Part shown: positions 1-10,103 of the stretch, piece after piece | How the letters are laid out: the number at the start of each line of letters is the position of its first letter | Position numbering within the stretch: the stretch's first letter is position 1 | Source of the DNA: Alphaproteobacteria bacterium | Lineage (GTDB): Bacteria; Pseudomonadota; Alphaproteobacteria; Rhizobiales; Xanthobacteraceae | Assembly (NCBI GenBank): GCA_026400395.1 | Contig: JAPLPD010000364.1 | Coordinates: 1-64,000 of the forward strand | Direction of reading: 5' to 3' | Length of the DNA stretch: 64,000 bases | Notes under the pieces: generated by a model | Databases searched by the model: none | Seen by the model: the letters and a program-made list of their open reading frames with translations, nothing else | Told to the model about the DNA's origin: nothing | Program-made: the position numbers and the translations under genes

Positions 1-1573
1 CCTGCGCGGTGTCGCCCTGCACATAGCGGATCTGCTCATACGGCACGCCGAGCATCTCGTGGGCGATCTGCGCGAACACGGTGGCGTGGCCCTGCCCGTG
101 CGAATGGGTGCCGCCGTAGATCGTAAGCGAGCCGGACGGATCGAACTTCATGTCCATGCGGTCATTGAAGATGCCGCCGAACTCGATGTAGAAGCAGACC
201 GAGCGGCCGCGCCGCATGCCCTTCGTCTGGGTTGCGCGCTGGCGGGCGGCGTAGCCCTTCCAGTCGCTGTCATCCATGCACTTGTCCATCAGGCGGACGA
301 ACTCGCCGCTGTCGTAAACGAAGTGCGTCGGCGTGGTGTAGGGAAGCTTGGCTTCCGGAATGAGATTGCGGCGGCGAATCTCGGCGCGGTCGATGCCGGT
401 GACATGGGCGGCGTGCTCGATCAGCCGCTCCATGAAATAGGCGGCCTCGGGCCGTCCGGCACCGCGATAGGGACCGCTCTGCGAGGTGTTGGTGAACACG
501 CCCTGCGACATGATGTGCATGGTCTGGATGTCGTAGGCGGCCGGCACAAAGCGGATCGAGAACGCGCCGGCGGCAAGCGCCGAGCCGACGAAGTAGGCGC
601 CCATCTGGAACAGAGACTTCGAACGCAGCCCGAGAATCTTACCGTGTTCGTCGAGGGCGAGTTCGCCGTAATAAACCATCTCGCGGGCGTGATGATCGTT
701 CAGCATCGCCTCGCTGCGGGTCGACACCCACTTCACCGGACGGCGCAGCTTTTTCGACGCCCAGATCACCAGGCCGTCCTCGGGGAAGAAGCCGCCCTTC
801 AATCCGAACCCGCCGCCGACGTCAGGCGACACCACACGGACGCGGTTCTCCGGCGCATGAAAGAGATGCGAGATTTCCATGCGGGCGCCATGCGGATTCT
901 GGTTGGCGCTGTAGAGGGTGTATTCGTCGGTGGCGGCACTGTAATCGCCGATGGCGACGCGGGGCTCCATCGAAACTGGCGACAGGCGGTTGTTCTCGAC
1001 GCGAAGCTTGACGACGTGCTTGGCAACGGCGAACGCGGCGTCGGTGGCGTCCTTGTTGCCGAACATCAGGCGGAAGGCGTTGTTGCCCTGCGGGTTATCG
1101 TCCCACACCTTCATGGCGTCGGGCTTGGCGGCGTCTTCGATGTTGACCAGCGCCTTGAGCGGCTCGTAGTCCACCTCGACCAGTTCGGCGGCGTCGCGCG
1201 CCTGGGCCAGGGTCTCGGCGACCACGAAGGCAACGCGATCGCCAACGTGGCGGACTCGGTCGCTGACGATCAGCGGCTGGAATGTGCGGTGCCCCTTCGG
1301 CGCGCCGAAGTCCTCCGGCATCAGATGCGAGGTGAGCGCGCCGATCGTCTCGGCGGCGACATCGGCTCCGGTCAGCACCAGCAGCACGCCGGGGGCGGCC
1401 TTGGCCTTGGTGGTGTCCACCTTGCGGATCTTGGCGTGCGCATGCGGCGACAGCACGTTGGCGCCATGAACCATGCCCGACAGGACGATGTCATCGACGT
1501 AGCGGCCCTGCCCCGTCAGAAAGCGCTGGTCCTCGACCCTACGAACCGCCTGCCCGATCCCGAACTTGGCCAT
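1..1573 (-). CDS. Xanthine dehydrogenase/CoxL-family molybdopterin-binding large subunit (C-terminus runs off the window)
   Basis: Reverse-strand reading from ATG at 1573 gives MAKFGIGQAVRRVEDQRFLTGQGRYVDDI..., with GPYRGAGRPEAAYFMERL and GGGFGLKGGFFPEDG motifs. Not in the ORF track because it is open at the window edge; the listed 59..1615 + ORF is its antisense. Confidence 0.93.
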   Translation of the reverse strand, partial: MAKFGIGQAVRRVEDQRFLTGQGRYVDDIVLSGMVHGANVLSPHAHAKIRKVDTTKAKAAPGVLLVLTGADVAAETIGALTSHLMPEDFGAPKGHRTFQPLIVSDRVRHVGDRVAFVVAETLAQARDAAELVEVDYEPLKALVNIEDAAKPDAMKVWDDNPQGNNAFRLMFGNKDATDAAFAVAKHVVKLRVENNRLSPVSMEPRVAIGDYSAATDEYTLYSANQNPHGARMEISHLFHAPENRVRVVSPDVGGGFGLKGGFFPEDGLVIWASKKLRRPVKWVSTRSEAMLNDHHAREMVYYGELALDEHGKILGLRSKSLFQMGAYFVGSALAAGAFSIRFVPAAYDIQTMHIMSQGVFTNTSQSGPYRGAGRPEAAYFMERLIEHAAHVTGIDRAEIRRRNLIPEAKLPYTTPTHFVYDSGEFVRLMDKCMDDSDWKGYAARQRATQTKGMRRGRSVCFYIEFGGIFNDRMDMKFDPSGSLTIYGGTHSHGQGHATVFAQIAHEMLGVPYEQIRYVQGDTAQ

Positions 1574-1657
1574 AGCTTCCTCCCGCCGCGTTTCCGGCTC
1601 CTGCAATGTTACTGAAGCAATCGCGGTTGCGCCAGCGCGGGCCGTCAGCGCGGGCCG

Positions 1658-2299
1658 TCAGACCGCCGCGACCGCACCACGCTCGATACGAAAGGCCCGC
1701 GACAGCAGGTCGGCGACATGAACCTCGTTGGACTCGGCGATCAGCACCGAGACGCCTTGATTTTTGAGGTTTGCCAGCACTTCGCCGAGCCGTCGGGCGA
1801 GCGCCGGAGCAAGCCCCTCGAATGGCTCGTCGAGCAAAAGGATGCGCCGGCCCGCCATCAGCGCACGGGCGAGCGCCACCATCTTCTGTTGGCCGCCGGA
1901 CAACTCCAGCGCCCGGCGGGTACGGAAACGCTCAACTTCGGGCATGATTGAAAAAATCCAGTCCAGGCGCGCGTCGGCGTCATCGACCCGCGCCGTCCAG
2001 GTCGGCAGGCGGATGTTCTCCTCGACGGTGAATTGCGGCACCAGCCTCCGGTCTTCCGGCATGTAACCGATACCGTGATGCACCCGCTCGTGCGCGGGCA
2101 GCGACAGCAGTTCCGCGCCGCCCAGCTCCGCCGTGCCGGTCGCGGGAAGCGCGCCCATCAACGCGCGCATGATGGTGGTCTTGCCCGCGCCGTTGCGTCC
2201 GATCAGGCCGCACATCTCGCCCTCGCCGACGTCAAGCGAGGCTTTGCGGACGATCGGGACCGGCCCGATCGATACGTTGAGGTTCGAGACTTTAAGCAT
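1658..2299 (-). CDS. livF: Branched-chain amino acid-type ABC transporter ATP-binding protein (LivF-like)
   Basis: Walker A GRNGAGKTT, LSGGQQKMVALARAL, LLLDEPFEGLAP; start taken at internal MLKVSNLNV. Confidence 0.93.
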   Translation of the reverse strand: MLKVSNLNVSIGPVPIVRKASLDVGEGEMCGLIGRNGAGKTTIMRALMGALPATGTAELGGAELLSLPAHERVHHGIGYMPEDRRLVPQFTVEENIRLPTWTARVDDADARLDWIFSIMPEVERFRTRRALELSGGQQKMVALARALMAGRRILLLDEPFEGLAPALARRLGEVLANLKNQGVSVLIAESNEVHVADLLSRAFRIERGAVAAV

Positions 2300-3074
2300 C
2301 GGCCTGCCCCACATGCGCCCGCTGCGTTCCGCTGATCAGCGTCTGCACCTTCGGGTCGGCCAGAACAGCTTTCGGCGGAGCATCGGCGATGACAGTACCG
2401 TCGTAGAATGCCAGCACGCGGTCGGCAAAGCGACCGACGATCTCCATGTCGTGCTCGACGAACAGCACGGTGATCCTGCGCGTCTTGAGCGCGGACATCA
2501 CCACTTCCATCAGGCCGAACTTCTCCTCGATGGAAATCCCGCTGGTCGGCTCGTCGAGCAACAGCAGGCGGGGCGAACCGGCCACCGCCATCGCAATATC
2601 CAGAAGCTTCCGCACGCCCTGCGGCAGGGTGACGGCCTTGGCATGGCGGTAGCGCGCAATCTGGAAGAGATCGAGCGCCGCATCGGCCTCCACGACCGCC
2701 CCCGGCGCGTCGATCGGGCGAAACAACCGGTCGAGGATGCTGTCGCGGCTGTTCGCGATCGCAGACGCGATGCGCATGTTCTCGAGCACAGTCATGGTCG
2801 GAAACACCTGCGCGACCTGAAACGAGCGCGATATGCCAAGGCGCACGATGTCGCGCGATGGCAGACCGGTGATGTCCTTGTTCTCGAAGTGGATCGAACC
2901 CTTCGAAGGGGTCAGGTGCCCAGTGATCATATTGACGAAGGTGGTCTTGCCGGCGCCATTCGCGCCGATGATGCCCACGGTCTGATGAACCGGCACCACA
3001 ACCGAGATGTCGCGGGCCGCTACCACTGCGCCGAAGGTCTTCTCGATGTCGCGGACCACCAGGATGTCGCTCAT
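2292..3074 (-). CDS. livG: Branched-chain amino acid-type ABC transporter ATP-binding protein (LivG-like)
   Basis: GANGAGKTTFVNMITG, LLLDEPTSGIS; start at MSDILVVRDIEKTFG. Confidence 0.93.
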   Translation of the reverse strand: MSDILVVRDIEKTFGAVVAARDISVVVPVHQTVGIIGANGAGKTTFVNMITGHLTPSKGSIHFENKDITGLPSRDIVRLGISRSFQVAQVFPTMTVLENMRIASAIANSRDSILDRLFRPIDAPGAVVEADAALDLFQIARYRHAKAVTLPQGVRKLLDIAMAVAGSPRLLLLDEPTSGISIEEKFGLMEVVMSALKTRRITVLFVEHDMEIVGRFADRVLAFYDGTVIADAPPKAVLADPKVQTLISGTQRAHVGQADA

Positions 3075-4024
3075 GACGCCGCATCCTTGCGCCGCCGCAA
3101 CCGGCCGTACAGAGAACCCAGACCTTCGGGCAGGAACAGGATCGTCAGCAGCAGGACGGTGCCGAGGATCATCTGCCATTCGCCCGGCACGAGATCGATC
3201 GCGATTGAGCGCACCAGTTCGAACACCAGAGAGCCGACGAACGCAGCCCCGACCGAGCCGGCGCCGGCCAGGATCGTGACGAACACGAAGCCACCGGAGG
3301 TGGTCCAGTATGCCATCGCCGGATCGACATGCTGCACGGCCAACGCAGCGAGCGCGCCGCCGATGCCGGCGAGGATTCCGGACACGACCAGCTTGAGATG
3401 GATCAGCCGGTCGACGGAGATGCCGAGGAACTCGACGCGGATTTCATTGTCGCGGATCGGGTTGCTGAGCGAGCCCGCGACGGAACGGAAATACAGCGAG
3501 ACCAGCCATGCCATGACGGCGGAAAAGCCTAGCACCAGCCAGTAGATCGACAGATTCAGCCAGACGCCCTGCGGCCGATAGCCAAAGAACGTGCCGGCCT
3601 CGACATGAAAGCCATCGGTGGAGCCGAGCGTCTCGGTCTTCACCAGAATTCCGTAGAGGATCATCGACATCGCAAGGCTCAACATCGCGAAGAAGATTTC
3701 GCGGTAGCGGGCGAGCAGGAAGCCGACGAGATAGGCGGCGATTCCGGCAAAGATCGCGCCGGCAAGTATCACGACAAACACGTCACGGACTGACGTGTAG
3801 CGCCCGATCAACGCCACCGCATAGGCGCCGATGGCGTAGAACAGCGCCTGCCCGAACGGCACCAGACCGGTCCGCCACAGGATGATCAGTCCCAGCACCA
3901 CCAGCGCATTGGCGAAAGCGATCGTGGCCAGCGACACCAGCCACGGCGGCATCCACGGCGCCACCGCAGCGACCGCGATGAACGCCAGCGCACCGAGAAG
4001 GCTCGACCGGGCGGGCATGGTCAT
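3071..4024 (-). CDS. livM: Branched-chain amino acid-type ABC transporter permease (LivM-like)
   Basis: Multi-TM protein with LGINVxxxK-like permease region; overlaps livG and livH by 4 bp. Confidence 0.92.
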   Translation of the reverse strand: MTMPARSSLLGALAFIAVAAVAPWMPPWLVSLATIAFANALVVLGLIILWRTGLVPFGQALFYAIGAYAVALIGRYTSVRDVFVVILAGAIFAGIAAYLVGFLLARYREIFFAMLSLAMSMILYGILVKTETLGSTDGFHVEAGTFFGYRPQGVWLNLSIYWLVLGFSAVMAWLVSLYFRSVAGSLSNPIRDNEIRVEFLGISVDRLIHLKLVVSGILAGIGGALAALAVQHVDPAMAYWTTSGGFVFVTILAGAGSVGAAFVGSLVFELVRSIAIDLVPGEWQMILGTVLLLTILFLPEGLGSLYGRLRRRKDAAS

Positions 4025-4917
4025 ATCTTTCGCGGCTGTACCTGGCTGAACAGTCCGTAGGGACGGAAGCCCAACACCAGCGCCATCACCGCATAGATCA
4101 CGAACAGCTCGAGCTGCGGCACGAGATGGACCGCCGCCGCCCGTGATATCCCGACAATCAGCGCGCCGATCAGCGCGCCCTCGACCGATCCCATGCCGCC
4201 GATGGCGACAACGGCGAAGGCCAGCACGATGACCTCGACGCCGATACCAAGGGTGACGGAAATCTTCGGCGCCATCACCGCGCCGCCGAGCGCGCCAAGC
4301 ATCGCACCGATGAGAAACGTGACCGTATAGACGACGGTGACGTTGATGCCGTAGGCCGCCGCCGTCTCGCGGTCGAAGATCACCACGGTCAGCAACCGGC
4401 CATAGCGGGTGTATTTAAGCGCCCAGCGCCCGGCCGCCGCGACCACCCCCGCAAGGACGACCAGCCCGATATCGTAAATCGATAGCGTGAGGTCGCCGAC
4501 GTCGATGCTGCCGGCGGCCACCATCGGCTGATAGGCCGCATAGGAGCGCGGCCCCCAGATGAGAACGATGACATCCTCAAGGATCAGGAAGATCGCGTAG
4601 GTGACCAATACGACCACGACCTCGTCGCGGCCGTAGACAAAACGGAGCGTTCCCCGCTCGATGATAATGCCGATCAAAAGGCCGATCGCCATGGCGAACA
4701 GCGCCATGAACAGAAAGCCTCCGGCATCGGGCAAGCCGCGATCGAACCAGATGCCTGCCGCCGTCGCCGCGCCATAAGCGCCGAACGCATAGAACGAACC
4801 GTGCGTGACGTTGAGGATTTTCATCACGCCGAAGATCAGCGTGAGGCCGACCGCGACGAGGAACAGATAGGCTGCGTAAACCAGCCCATCCGTCACAATG
4901 GCAAAAGCTGTCAGCAC
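4021..4917 (-). CDS. livH: Branched-chain amino acid-type ABC transporter permease (LivH-like)
   Basis: GLTLIFGVMKILNVTHGSFYAFGAY signature, multi-TM. Confidence 0.94.
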   Translation of the reverse strand: MLTAFAIVTDGLVYAAYLFLVAVGLTLIFGVMKILNVTHGSFYAFGAYGAATAAGIWFDRGLPDAGGFLFMALFAMAIGLLIGIIIERGTLRFVYGRDEVVVVLVTYAIFLILEDVIVLIWGPRSYAAYQPMVAAGSIDVGDLTLSIYDIGLVVLAGVVAAAGRWALKYTRYGRLLTVVIFDRETAAAYGINVTVVYTVTFLIGAMLGALGGAVMAPKISVTLGIGVEVIVLAFAVVAIGGMGSVEGALIGALIVGISRAAAVHLVPQLELFVIYAVMALVLGFRPYGLFSQVQPRKI

Positions 4918-5034
4918 ATCGGACCTGCGGTTGGGCGGAAGCCGGATAACCGAATCCCGGCCCCGAACATCGAAGCATGCCTGCTTCGCGCTCGGGACCG
5001 GCTCTATCGGGTCAATGCATCGTGAGATTGGCGG

Positions 5035-6342
5035 TTAGCACTTCGCGCCTTTCATGCCATCCCTGATCCAGTCGTCGGCATTCTGGCCAGCCGGCGGATT
5101 CACGCATTCCGCCGGAAAGCGCATGATGTCCACGACCTCGCCTTCGTTCTTCTGCTTGTTGAACTTGTAGATGCCGTAGGCGGTGTCCTGGATGCCCTGA
5201 TGACCGTTGCCCAGCGCCATCCTCACCAGGCCGCTCGGCGCATCGAACGAGATGCCCTCGAAGCTCGCCACGACCTCATCGGTGGTGGGCTTGCCGCTGC
5301 CTTTCTTCTTCTGCGCGCTCTCCCACGCCACCTTCAAGCCGAGGAGCGAGAGCGCCATCTGATAGGCCGGATAGTTCGGCGGCGAGTTATAGCGCTCCGT
5401 ATAGATCTGCTTGAACCATCTGCTGTAGGCGTTGTCCGGCGCGAGCGGGCCATTGGCGCCGCGCGCACCAACGATCGTACCGTCCGGCAGCTTGTCCTTC
5501 AGACGCCAGATCACGGATTCAACCGCCGTGCCGAGAATCGGCATGCGCCTGCTGAGGCCGCGCGCCTGGCTCTGATAGACGAAGCTCTCGAGATCGCCAT
5601 CCCAGAAGCTGGTGTGCAGCGCTTCCGACTTCGAGGTCAGCAACGTGGAGATTTCCGCGCCGTATTCGCCGGCGAACAGCTTGGGCATCAACTCTTTGTC
5701 GACGGCGGCCTTCGGCGCCAGCGCCTTCATCGCGCCGACGAAGTCGCGCCAGGAGTCCTGGCCCCACGCGTAGTTCTGGTTGATGCCGGATAAGAGCTTG
5801 ATGTCCTTCTTCTTGGCGAGCAGGAAGCGCGCCGCAGCGGTGTTGTCCATGGTCGCGTGGGGCGGCGGCCGGAACACGTACTTGCGTGCTTTTTCCTCGA
5901 AGATTCGAGGCGTGCCGCAATCGAAATAGACCGTCAACGCCTGCAACTCCTCCGCGACAGGGGTCACGGCGAGGCAGCTTCCGGAAGAGATGTAGCCGAC
6001 CACGGCGTCCATCTTGTCGCGCTGCACGAGGTTGCGGAATTCGGTCACGACCTGAGCGGTCGAGCCCGCCTCATCGACGTATTTGGCTTCGATCTTTGTG
6101 CCGCCGAATCCGACGGTGTTGTAGGGTGCCGGCGCCTTGCCAGCGTTGAGCGCCTCGATGACAATCTCCGCCCCGTTGCGGCTCGGCACGCCGAACGGAC
6201 TCGCGGCGGGGCCGCTGAGGAACGTCACGATGCCGAGCTTGACCGGTGGCGCATCGGCGGCCGGAGCCTGCTGAGCGGAAGCCCCCCCCGTATAAGCAAG
6301 CGAAAGTGCCACGGAGGCCACAAGACTCCATCGAATGTCCAT
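5035..6342 (-). CDS. ABC transporter substrate-binding protein (LivK-like periplasmic-binding)
   Basis: Signal peptide MDIRWSLVASVALSLAYTGGASAQQ, then VKLGIVTFLSGPAASPFG; same operon direction as livHMGF. Confidence 0.92.
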   Translation of the reverse strand: MDIRWSLVASVALSLAYTGGASAQQAPAADAPPVKLGIVTFLSGPAASPFGVPSRNGAEIVIEALNAGKAPAPYNTVGFGGTKIEAKYVDEAGSTAQVVTEFRNLVQRDKMDAVVGYISSGSCLAVTPVAEELQALTVYFDCGTPRIFEEKARKYVFRPPPHATMDNTAAARFLLAKKKDIKLLSGINQNYAWGQDSWRDFVGAMKALAPKAAVDKELMPKLFAGEYGAEISTLLTSKSEALHTSFWDGDLESFVYQSQARGLSRRMPILGTAVESVIWRLKDKLPDGTIVGARGANGPLAPDNAYSRWFKQIYTERYNSPPNYPAYQMALSLLGLKVAWESAQKKKGSGKPTTDEVVASFEGISFDAPSGLVRMALGNGHQGIQDTAYGIYKFNKQKNEGEVVDIMRFPAECVNPPAGQNADDWIRDGMKGAKC

Positions 6343-6513
6343 CCACCCCTCCCTTTGCCGAACTGTGCCGGCCTGATCGTTTTCTAGTTGAGTCAAGCAA
6401 ACGCGATCCTGACCTGAGTTTCAACCGGTTTTCGTGCGAAAAGGGAGTGCTATGATGAAACCATCGCGGCGCCCCATCGTCGCCTCGACCGGCTAAAATT
6501 GATAGGACATCGC

Positions 6514-7329
6514 ATGACCGCCGCCGCGAATGAGCGCCTCAACTCGACTATTCCGCAGAGCGGAGAAGACGCCCGCCGCGCCATCCGCAGCGGCCAGTGG
6601 ACCGGCCCCACCTCCGGAATGGCGCCAGGCTACGTCCAGGGCAACCTCGCGATCCTGCCGGCGGCGGTCGCGTCGGACTTCATGCGGTTCTGCCAGCTCA
6701 ACCCGAAGCCGTGCCCGCTGCTCGCGGCGGGCGCGCCGGGCGATCCGCGACTGCCGACGCTCGGCCTCGATCTCGACATCCGCACCGACCTCTGCCGCTA
6801 CAAGGTGTTCCGCAACGGCGAACTGATCGACGAACCGACCGACATCAGCAAGCACTGGCGCGACGATCTGGTGATCTTCGCGCTCGGGTGCTCGTTCTCG
6901 TTCGAAGATGCGCTGATGCAGGACGGCATGGAGTTGCGCCACATCACCAACGGCACGACCGTGCCGATGTTCCGCACCACGGTGGAGACGGCGGCGGCCG
7001 GCCCGTTCCACGGTCCGCTGGTGGTGTCGATGCGGCCGCTGAAGCCCGCCGATGCGATCCGCGCCATCCAGATCACCACGCGATTTCCCGCCGTGCATGG
7101 CGCACCGGTGCACATCGGACGGCCCGACCTGATCGGCATCAAGGACATCATGAAGCCCGACTACGGCGATCCGGCGCCGATGAACGACGACGAGATTCCG
7201 GTGTTCTGGGCCTGCGGAGTGACGCCGCAATCGGTGGTGGCCACGGTGAAGCCGGAGTTCTGCATCACGCATTATCCGGGATGCATGCTGGTCACCGACC
7301 GCAAGAACTCCGAATTCGCCATCATGTGA
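6514..7329 (+). CDS. Putative hydro-lyase, DUF1445 / D-glutamate cyclase-like family
   Basis: [48 protein letters not shown] motifs typical of the DUF1445 family. Confidence 0.88.
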   Translation: MTAAANERLNSTIPQSGEDARRAIRSGQWTGPTSGMAPGYVQGNLAILPAAVASDFMRFCQLNPKPCPLLAAGAPGDPRLPTLGLDLDIRTDLCRYKVFRNGELIDEPTDISKHWRDDLVIFALGCSFSFEDALMQDGMELRHITNGTTVPMFRTTVETAAAGPFHGPLVVSMRPLKPADAIRAIQITTRFPAVHGAPVHIGRPDLIGIKDIMKPDYGDPAPMNDDEIPVFWACGVTPQSVVATVKPEFCITHYPGCMLVTDRKNSEFAIM

Positions 7330-7347
7330 CGCCGCAAGGCAGCATAC

Positions 7348-8019
7348 TCACAGGAAGTGCTTCGGTATCTCCGACCACTTCTCGCGGCCGCGGTAGTACA
7401 GCGGCTTCTTCTTGTGCGTCTCCAGATAGGCTCGATACTTTTCGCGCTCCCGGCGAACCCGCGTGCGCGACCGTTTGATCTTGTGCGACCGCACGTCCAG
7501 CAGCATCTTCTCCACCGCCCAGACGTTGCGGCGGGAGAACCGCCAGTCGTACGAGCCCATCACGCGCATGTGGGTCACCGCGTAGCCGGTGACCATGCCG
7601 GTGTAGTCGATGTACGGATCGAAATAGCTCTCGGCGAGCGCGCGCGGCGAGCGGAAAACCGGCTTTCGGCCATGCAGCCCCGGATCGCGCGAACGCGCCA
7701 CCGAGCCCCACTTGCCCTGATGGCGATAGACGAAAATGACGTGGTCGAGGCCGTCGATGGAATCCAGGCCGAGCAGCAGCGGCGGGTAACCGTGCTGCTC
7801 CATCACGCAGGCGGCAAACAACGCCGCCTCCAGGCAGTGCGCCGTGCCGCGGCGGACCACCTGGCGAAAACCGCGCAAGGTGTCGCCGCCAGGCTCGGTG
7901 TTGTACGGTAGACGGTTAAGATAGCGCTGGATGTCGAGCGGCGTGCGCAGCCTGCGGATCAGACGCCGCTCGGCATGGGTAAAACTGTGACCGGAACGCT
8001 TCACGTCATCAAAAATCAT
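7348..8019 (-). CDS. Conserved protein with transglutaminase/cysteine-protease-like Cys-His-Asp pattern
   Basis: GTAHCLEAALFAACVMEQHGYPPLLLGLDSIDGLDHVIFVYRHQGKWGSVARSRDPGL; start at MIFDDVKRS. Confidence 0.7.
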   Translation of the reverse strand: MIFDDVKRSGHSFTHAERRLIRRLRTPLDIQRYLNRLPYNTEPGGDTLRGFRQVVRRGTAHCLEAALFAACVMEQHGYPPLLLGLDSIDGLDHVIFVYRHQGKWGSVARSRDPGLHGRKPVFRSPRALAESYFDPYIDYTGMVTGYAVTHMRVMGSYDWRFSRRNVWAVEKMLLDVRSHKIKRSRTRVRREREKYRAYLETHKKKPLYYRGREKWSEIPKHFL

Positions 8020-8102
8020 GTGAATCCGAACGCCCTTCCATGCCGTCACGAGCCGGCTTGTGCAATATGGGGCGGAGTTTTGGGTTTCGGGGTTGCAGGG
8101 CT

Positions 8103-9005
8103 ATGAGTTGGGGTTTGGCGAAGATCGCTTTCCTTCTGGCTGCGCCGCTGGCGATGGTCGGCGGGCCTGCCATGGCCGGCGCCTGCCCCGGCAATCCCAA
8201 CGCGATCGGCACCAGCCGCACGATTGTGGTTAATCCTCGCGAGCATATCCGCATCGGTACGATGGACTATGCGGAGACCCTGCCGCTTGTCGACAGGGAA
8301 GTGGTGCTCACCTTCGACGACGGGCCGATCCCCCCCTACACAAACCGGGTTTTGGACATCCTTGCCGCCGAATGCGTGAAGGCGACCTATTTCATCGTCG
8401 GCGACATGGCGAAGGAATACCCGGCGATGGTGCGCCGGATCTACGACGCGGGGCACACCGTCGGCACCCACAGCATGAGCCATCCGTACCGCTTCCGGGC
8501 GCTGTCGGTCGAGCGCGGCAATGCCCAGATCGACGACGGCATCGCGGCAATCGCCGCCGCTCTCGGCGATGCGGACAAGGTGGCGCCGTTTTTCCGGTTT
8601 CCAGGCTTCGGCCACACGCCGGCCGCGCATGAACATGCCGCCGCCCGCGGCCTGATGGTCTGGGGCGCCGACGTGCCGGCCGATGACTGGCTCAAGCTGG
8701 GGCCCCGTGAGGTCGCTCGCCGCGCGGTTCAGCGTCTCGAATACAAGGGCAAGGGCATCCTGTTGCTGCACGACATCCACCAGCGCACGGTGGAGGCCCT
8801 GCCGTTCATTCTGGAGGAGTTGCGGGACCGAGGCTTCCGCATCGTCCATGTGGTGCCGTCGAGCGCCGACCGGCAGCCGACTGTCACCGCGCCGCTGGAA
8901 TGGCGGCCGGGCGGCGGACGGCGCATCGTCGTGGCATCCGCCACGGCGGATCTCACGCTGCGGCATGGCCCGGATGGGCAACAAGAATACCCGTATCGCC
9001 CGTAA
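8103..9005 (+). CDS. Polysaccharide deacetylase family protein (NodB homology)
   Basis: EVVLTFDDGPIPPYTNRVLDIL, GHTVGTHSMSHP, LLHDIHQRTVEALP; signal peptide MSWGLAKIAFLLAAPLAMVGGPAMA. Confidence 0.92.
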   Translation: MSWGLAKIAFLLAAPLAMVGGPAMAGACPGNPNAIGTSRTIVVNPREHIRIGTMDYAETLPLVDREVVLTFDDGPIPPYTNRVLDILAAECVKATYFIVGDMAKEYPAMVRRIYDAGHTVGTHSMSHPYRFRALSVERGNAQIDDGIAAIAAALGDADKVAPFFRFPGFGHTPAAHEHAAARGLMVWGADVPADDWLKLGPREVARRAVQRLEYKGKGILLLHDIHQRTVEALPFILEELRDRGFRIVHVVPSSADRQPTVTAPLEWRPGGGRRIVVASATADLTLRHGPDGQQEYPYRP

Positions 9006-9222
9006 CGAGACCGGCGCGGCAGCCACGGCGAAGCCCGCCGAGACCGGCATATTGGCGAAGCTCGGCCTGACCGGGCCCAGTCCCAGCGCCAGTGCTGCCG
9101 ATTCCAAGGTCGCCGGCGCCAAAACTACCGATACCAAAACTGCCGAAGCAAAGGCCAGTGCCAAGCCCCGGCCCGACATCCACGCCACCGTCCAGTGATT
9201 TAGGCAGCGCGCCCGCCGCGGC

Positions 9223-10059
9223 TCAGCTTTGCCTTTGGCTCTGCGTCTGACCGCGGACCTGATGGACCCGTACCGAGACGTCCATCGATTCGGCGCCGCC
9301 GCCGTAGCGGCTGCCGCGCACCGGCGCCGCCCCAAGATAGTCCAGCCCCACCGCCACCCGCACATGGGCATCGGTCGCGCACATTCCGTTCGCGGTATCA
9401 AAGGCTATCCAGCCGAGGACCGGCACAAACGCCTCGGCCCAGGCATGGCCGGCCTCCTGCTCGGTCACGCCATCCTCGCGGTGAAAGTGGCCGCCGATGT
9501 AACGCGCGGGAATGCCGAGGCTGCGCGTCGCCGCGATGAAGATGTGGGTGAGGTCCTGGCAGACGCCGCGCCTCAGCGCGAACGCCTCCGCGGCCGTGGT
9601 GGTCGCCTCGGTCGGCGTGTTGTCGAACACCATCGTATCGTGCAGGCGCTCAAGCAGGTCGTGCAGGATATTCAGCGGCACGTCGCCGGCGCGCTTCGAC
9701 AGTTCGGCGAATTCGGCGATCGCCGGATCGATCTGGGTCAGCGGCGTCTCGCGCAGGTAGAGGCTCGGCGGAAACCGCTCGATGGTGCCGGCGACCACGC
9801 CGTGGGTGTCCTGGGTGTCCACCTGCCCTTCGACCAGCACGCGCAGATCGGTCACCGGCCCCTCGACGCTGATCACATGGCTGATATTGCCGAATGCATC
9901 CTCGTGCTGGTGAAGCTGGCAGTTCTCCGCCACGTCGATCCGCCAGCTTTCCACATACTGGCCATCGTGATTGCGCGGCGTCAGCCGCAGCGTCTGGATC
10001 ACGCCGCGGGCGGGCTCCTCGTAGCGATAGACCGTCTCGTGTGAAATCTGGATACGCAT
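9223..10059 (-). CDS. Transglutaminase-like family protein
   Basis: MRIQISHETVYRYEEP N-terminal domain; RRGVCQDLTHIFIA, AGHAWAEAFVPVLGWIAFDTAN triad regions. Confidence 0.93.
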   Translation of the reverse strand: MRIQISHETVYRYEEPARGVIQTLRLTPRNHDGQYVESWRIDVAENCQLHQHEDAFGNISHVISVEGPVTDLRVLVEGQVDTQDTHGVVAGTIERFPPSLYLRETPLTQIDPAIAEFAELSKRAGDVPLNILHDLLERLHDTMVFDNTPTEATTTAAEAFALRRGVCQDLTHIFIAATRSLGIPARYIGGHFHREDGVTEQEAGHAWAEAFVPVLGWIAFDTANGMCATDAHVRVAVGLDYLGAAPVRGSRYGGGAESMDVSVRVHQVRGQTQSQRQS

Positions 10060-10103
10060 GTTCGCAGCATCGAAAAGGAGGACCGCCGGGTCAAGCCCGC
10101 GTT

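Noticed and set aside
1-1573. True aerobic CO dehydrogenase (CoxL form I)
   Set aside because: The active-site region reads PYRGAGR, not AYxCSFR, so the large subunit is more likely another molybdenum hydroxylase.
59-1615. 518-aa plus-strand ORF at the left edge
   Set aside because: It is antisense to a clear CoxL/xanthine dehydrogenase coding frame; the protein is Arg/His/Gly-rich with no domain, typical of GC-rich shadow ORFs.
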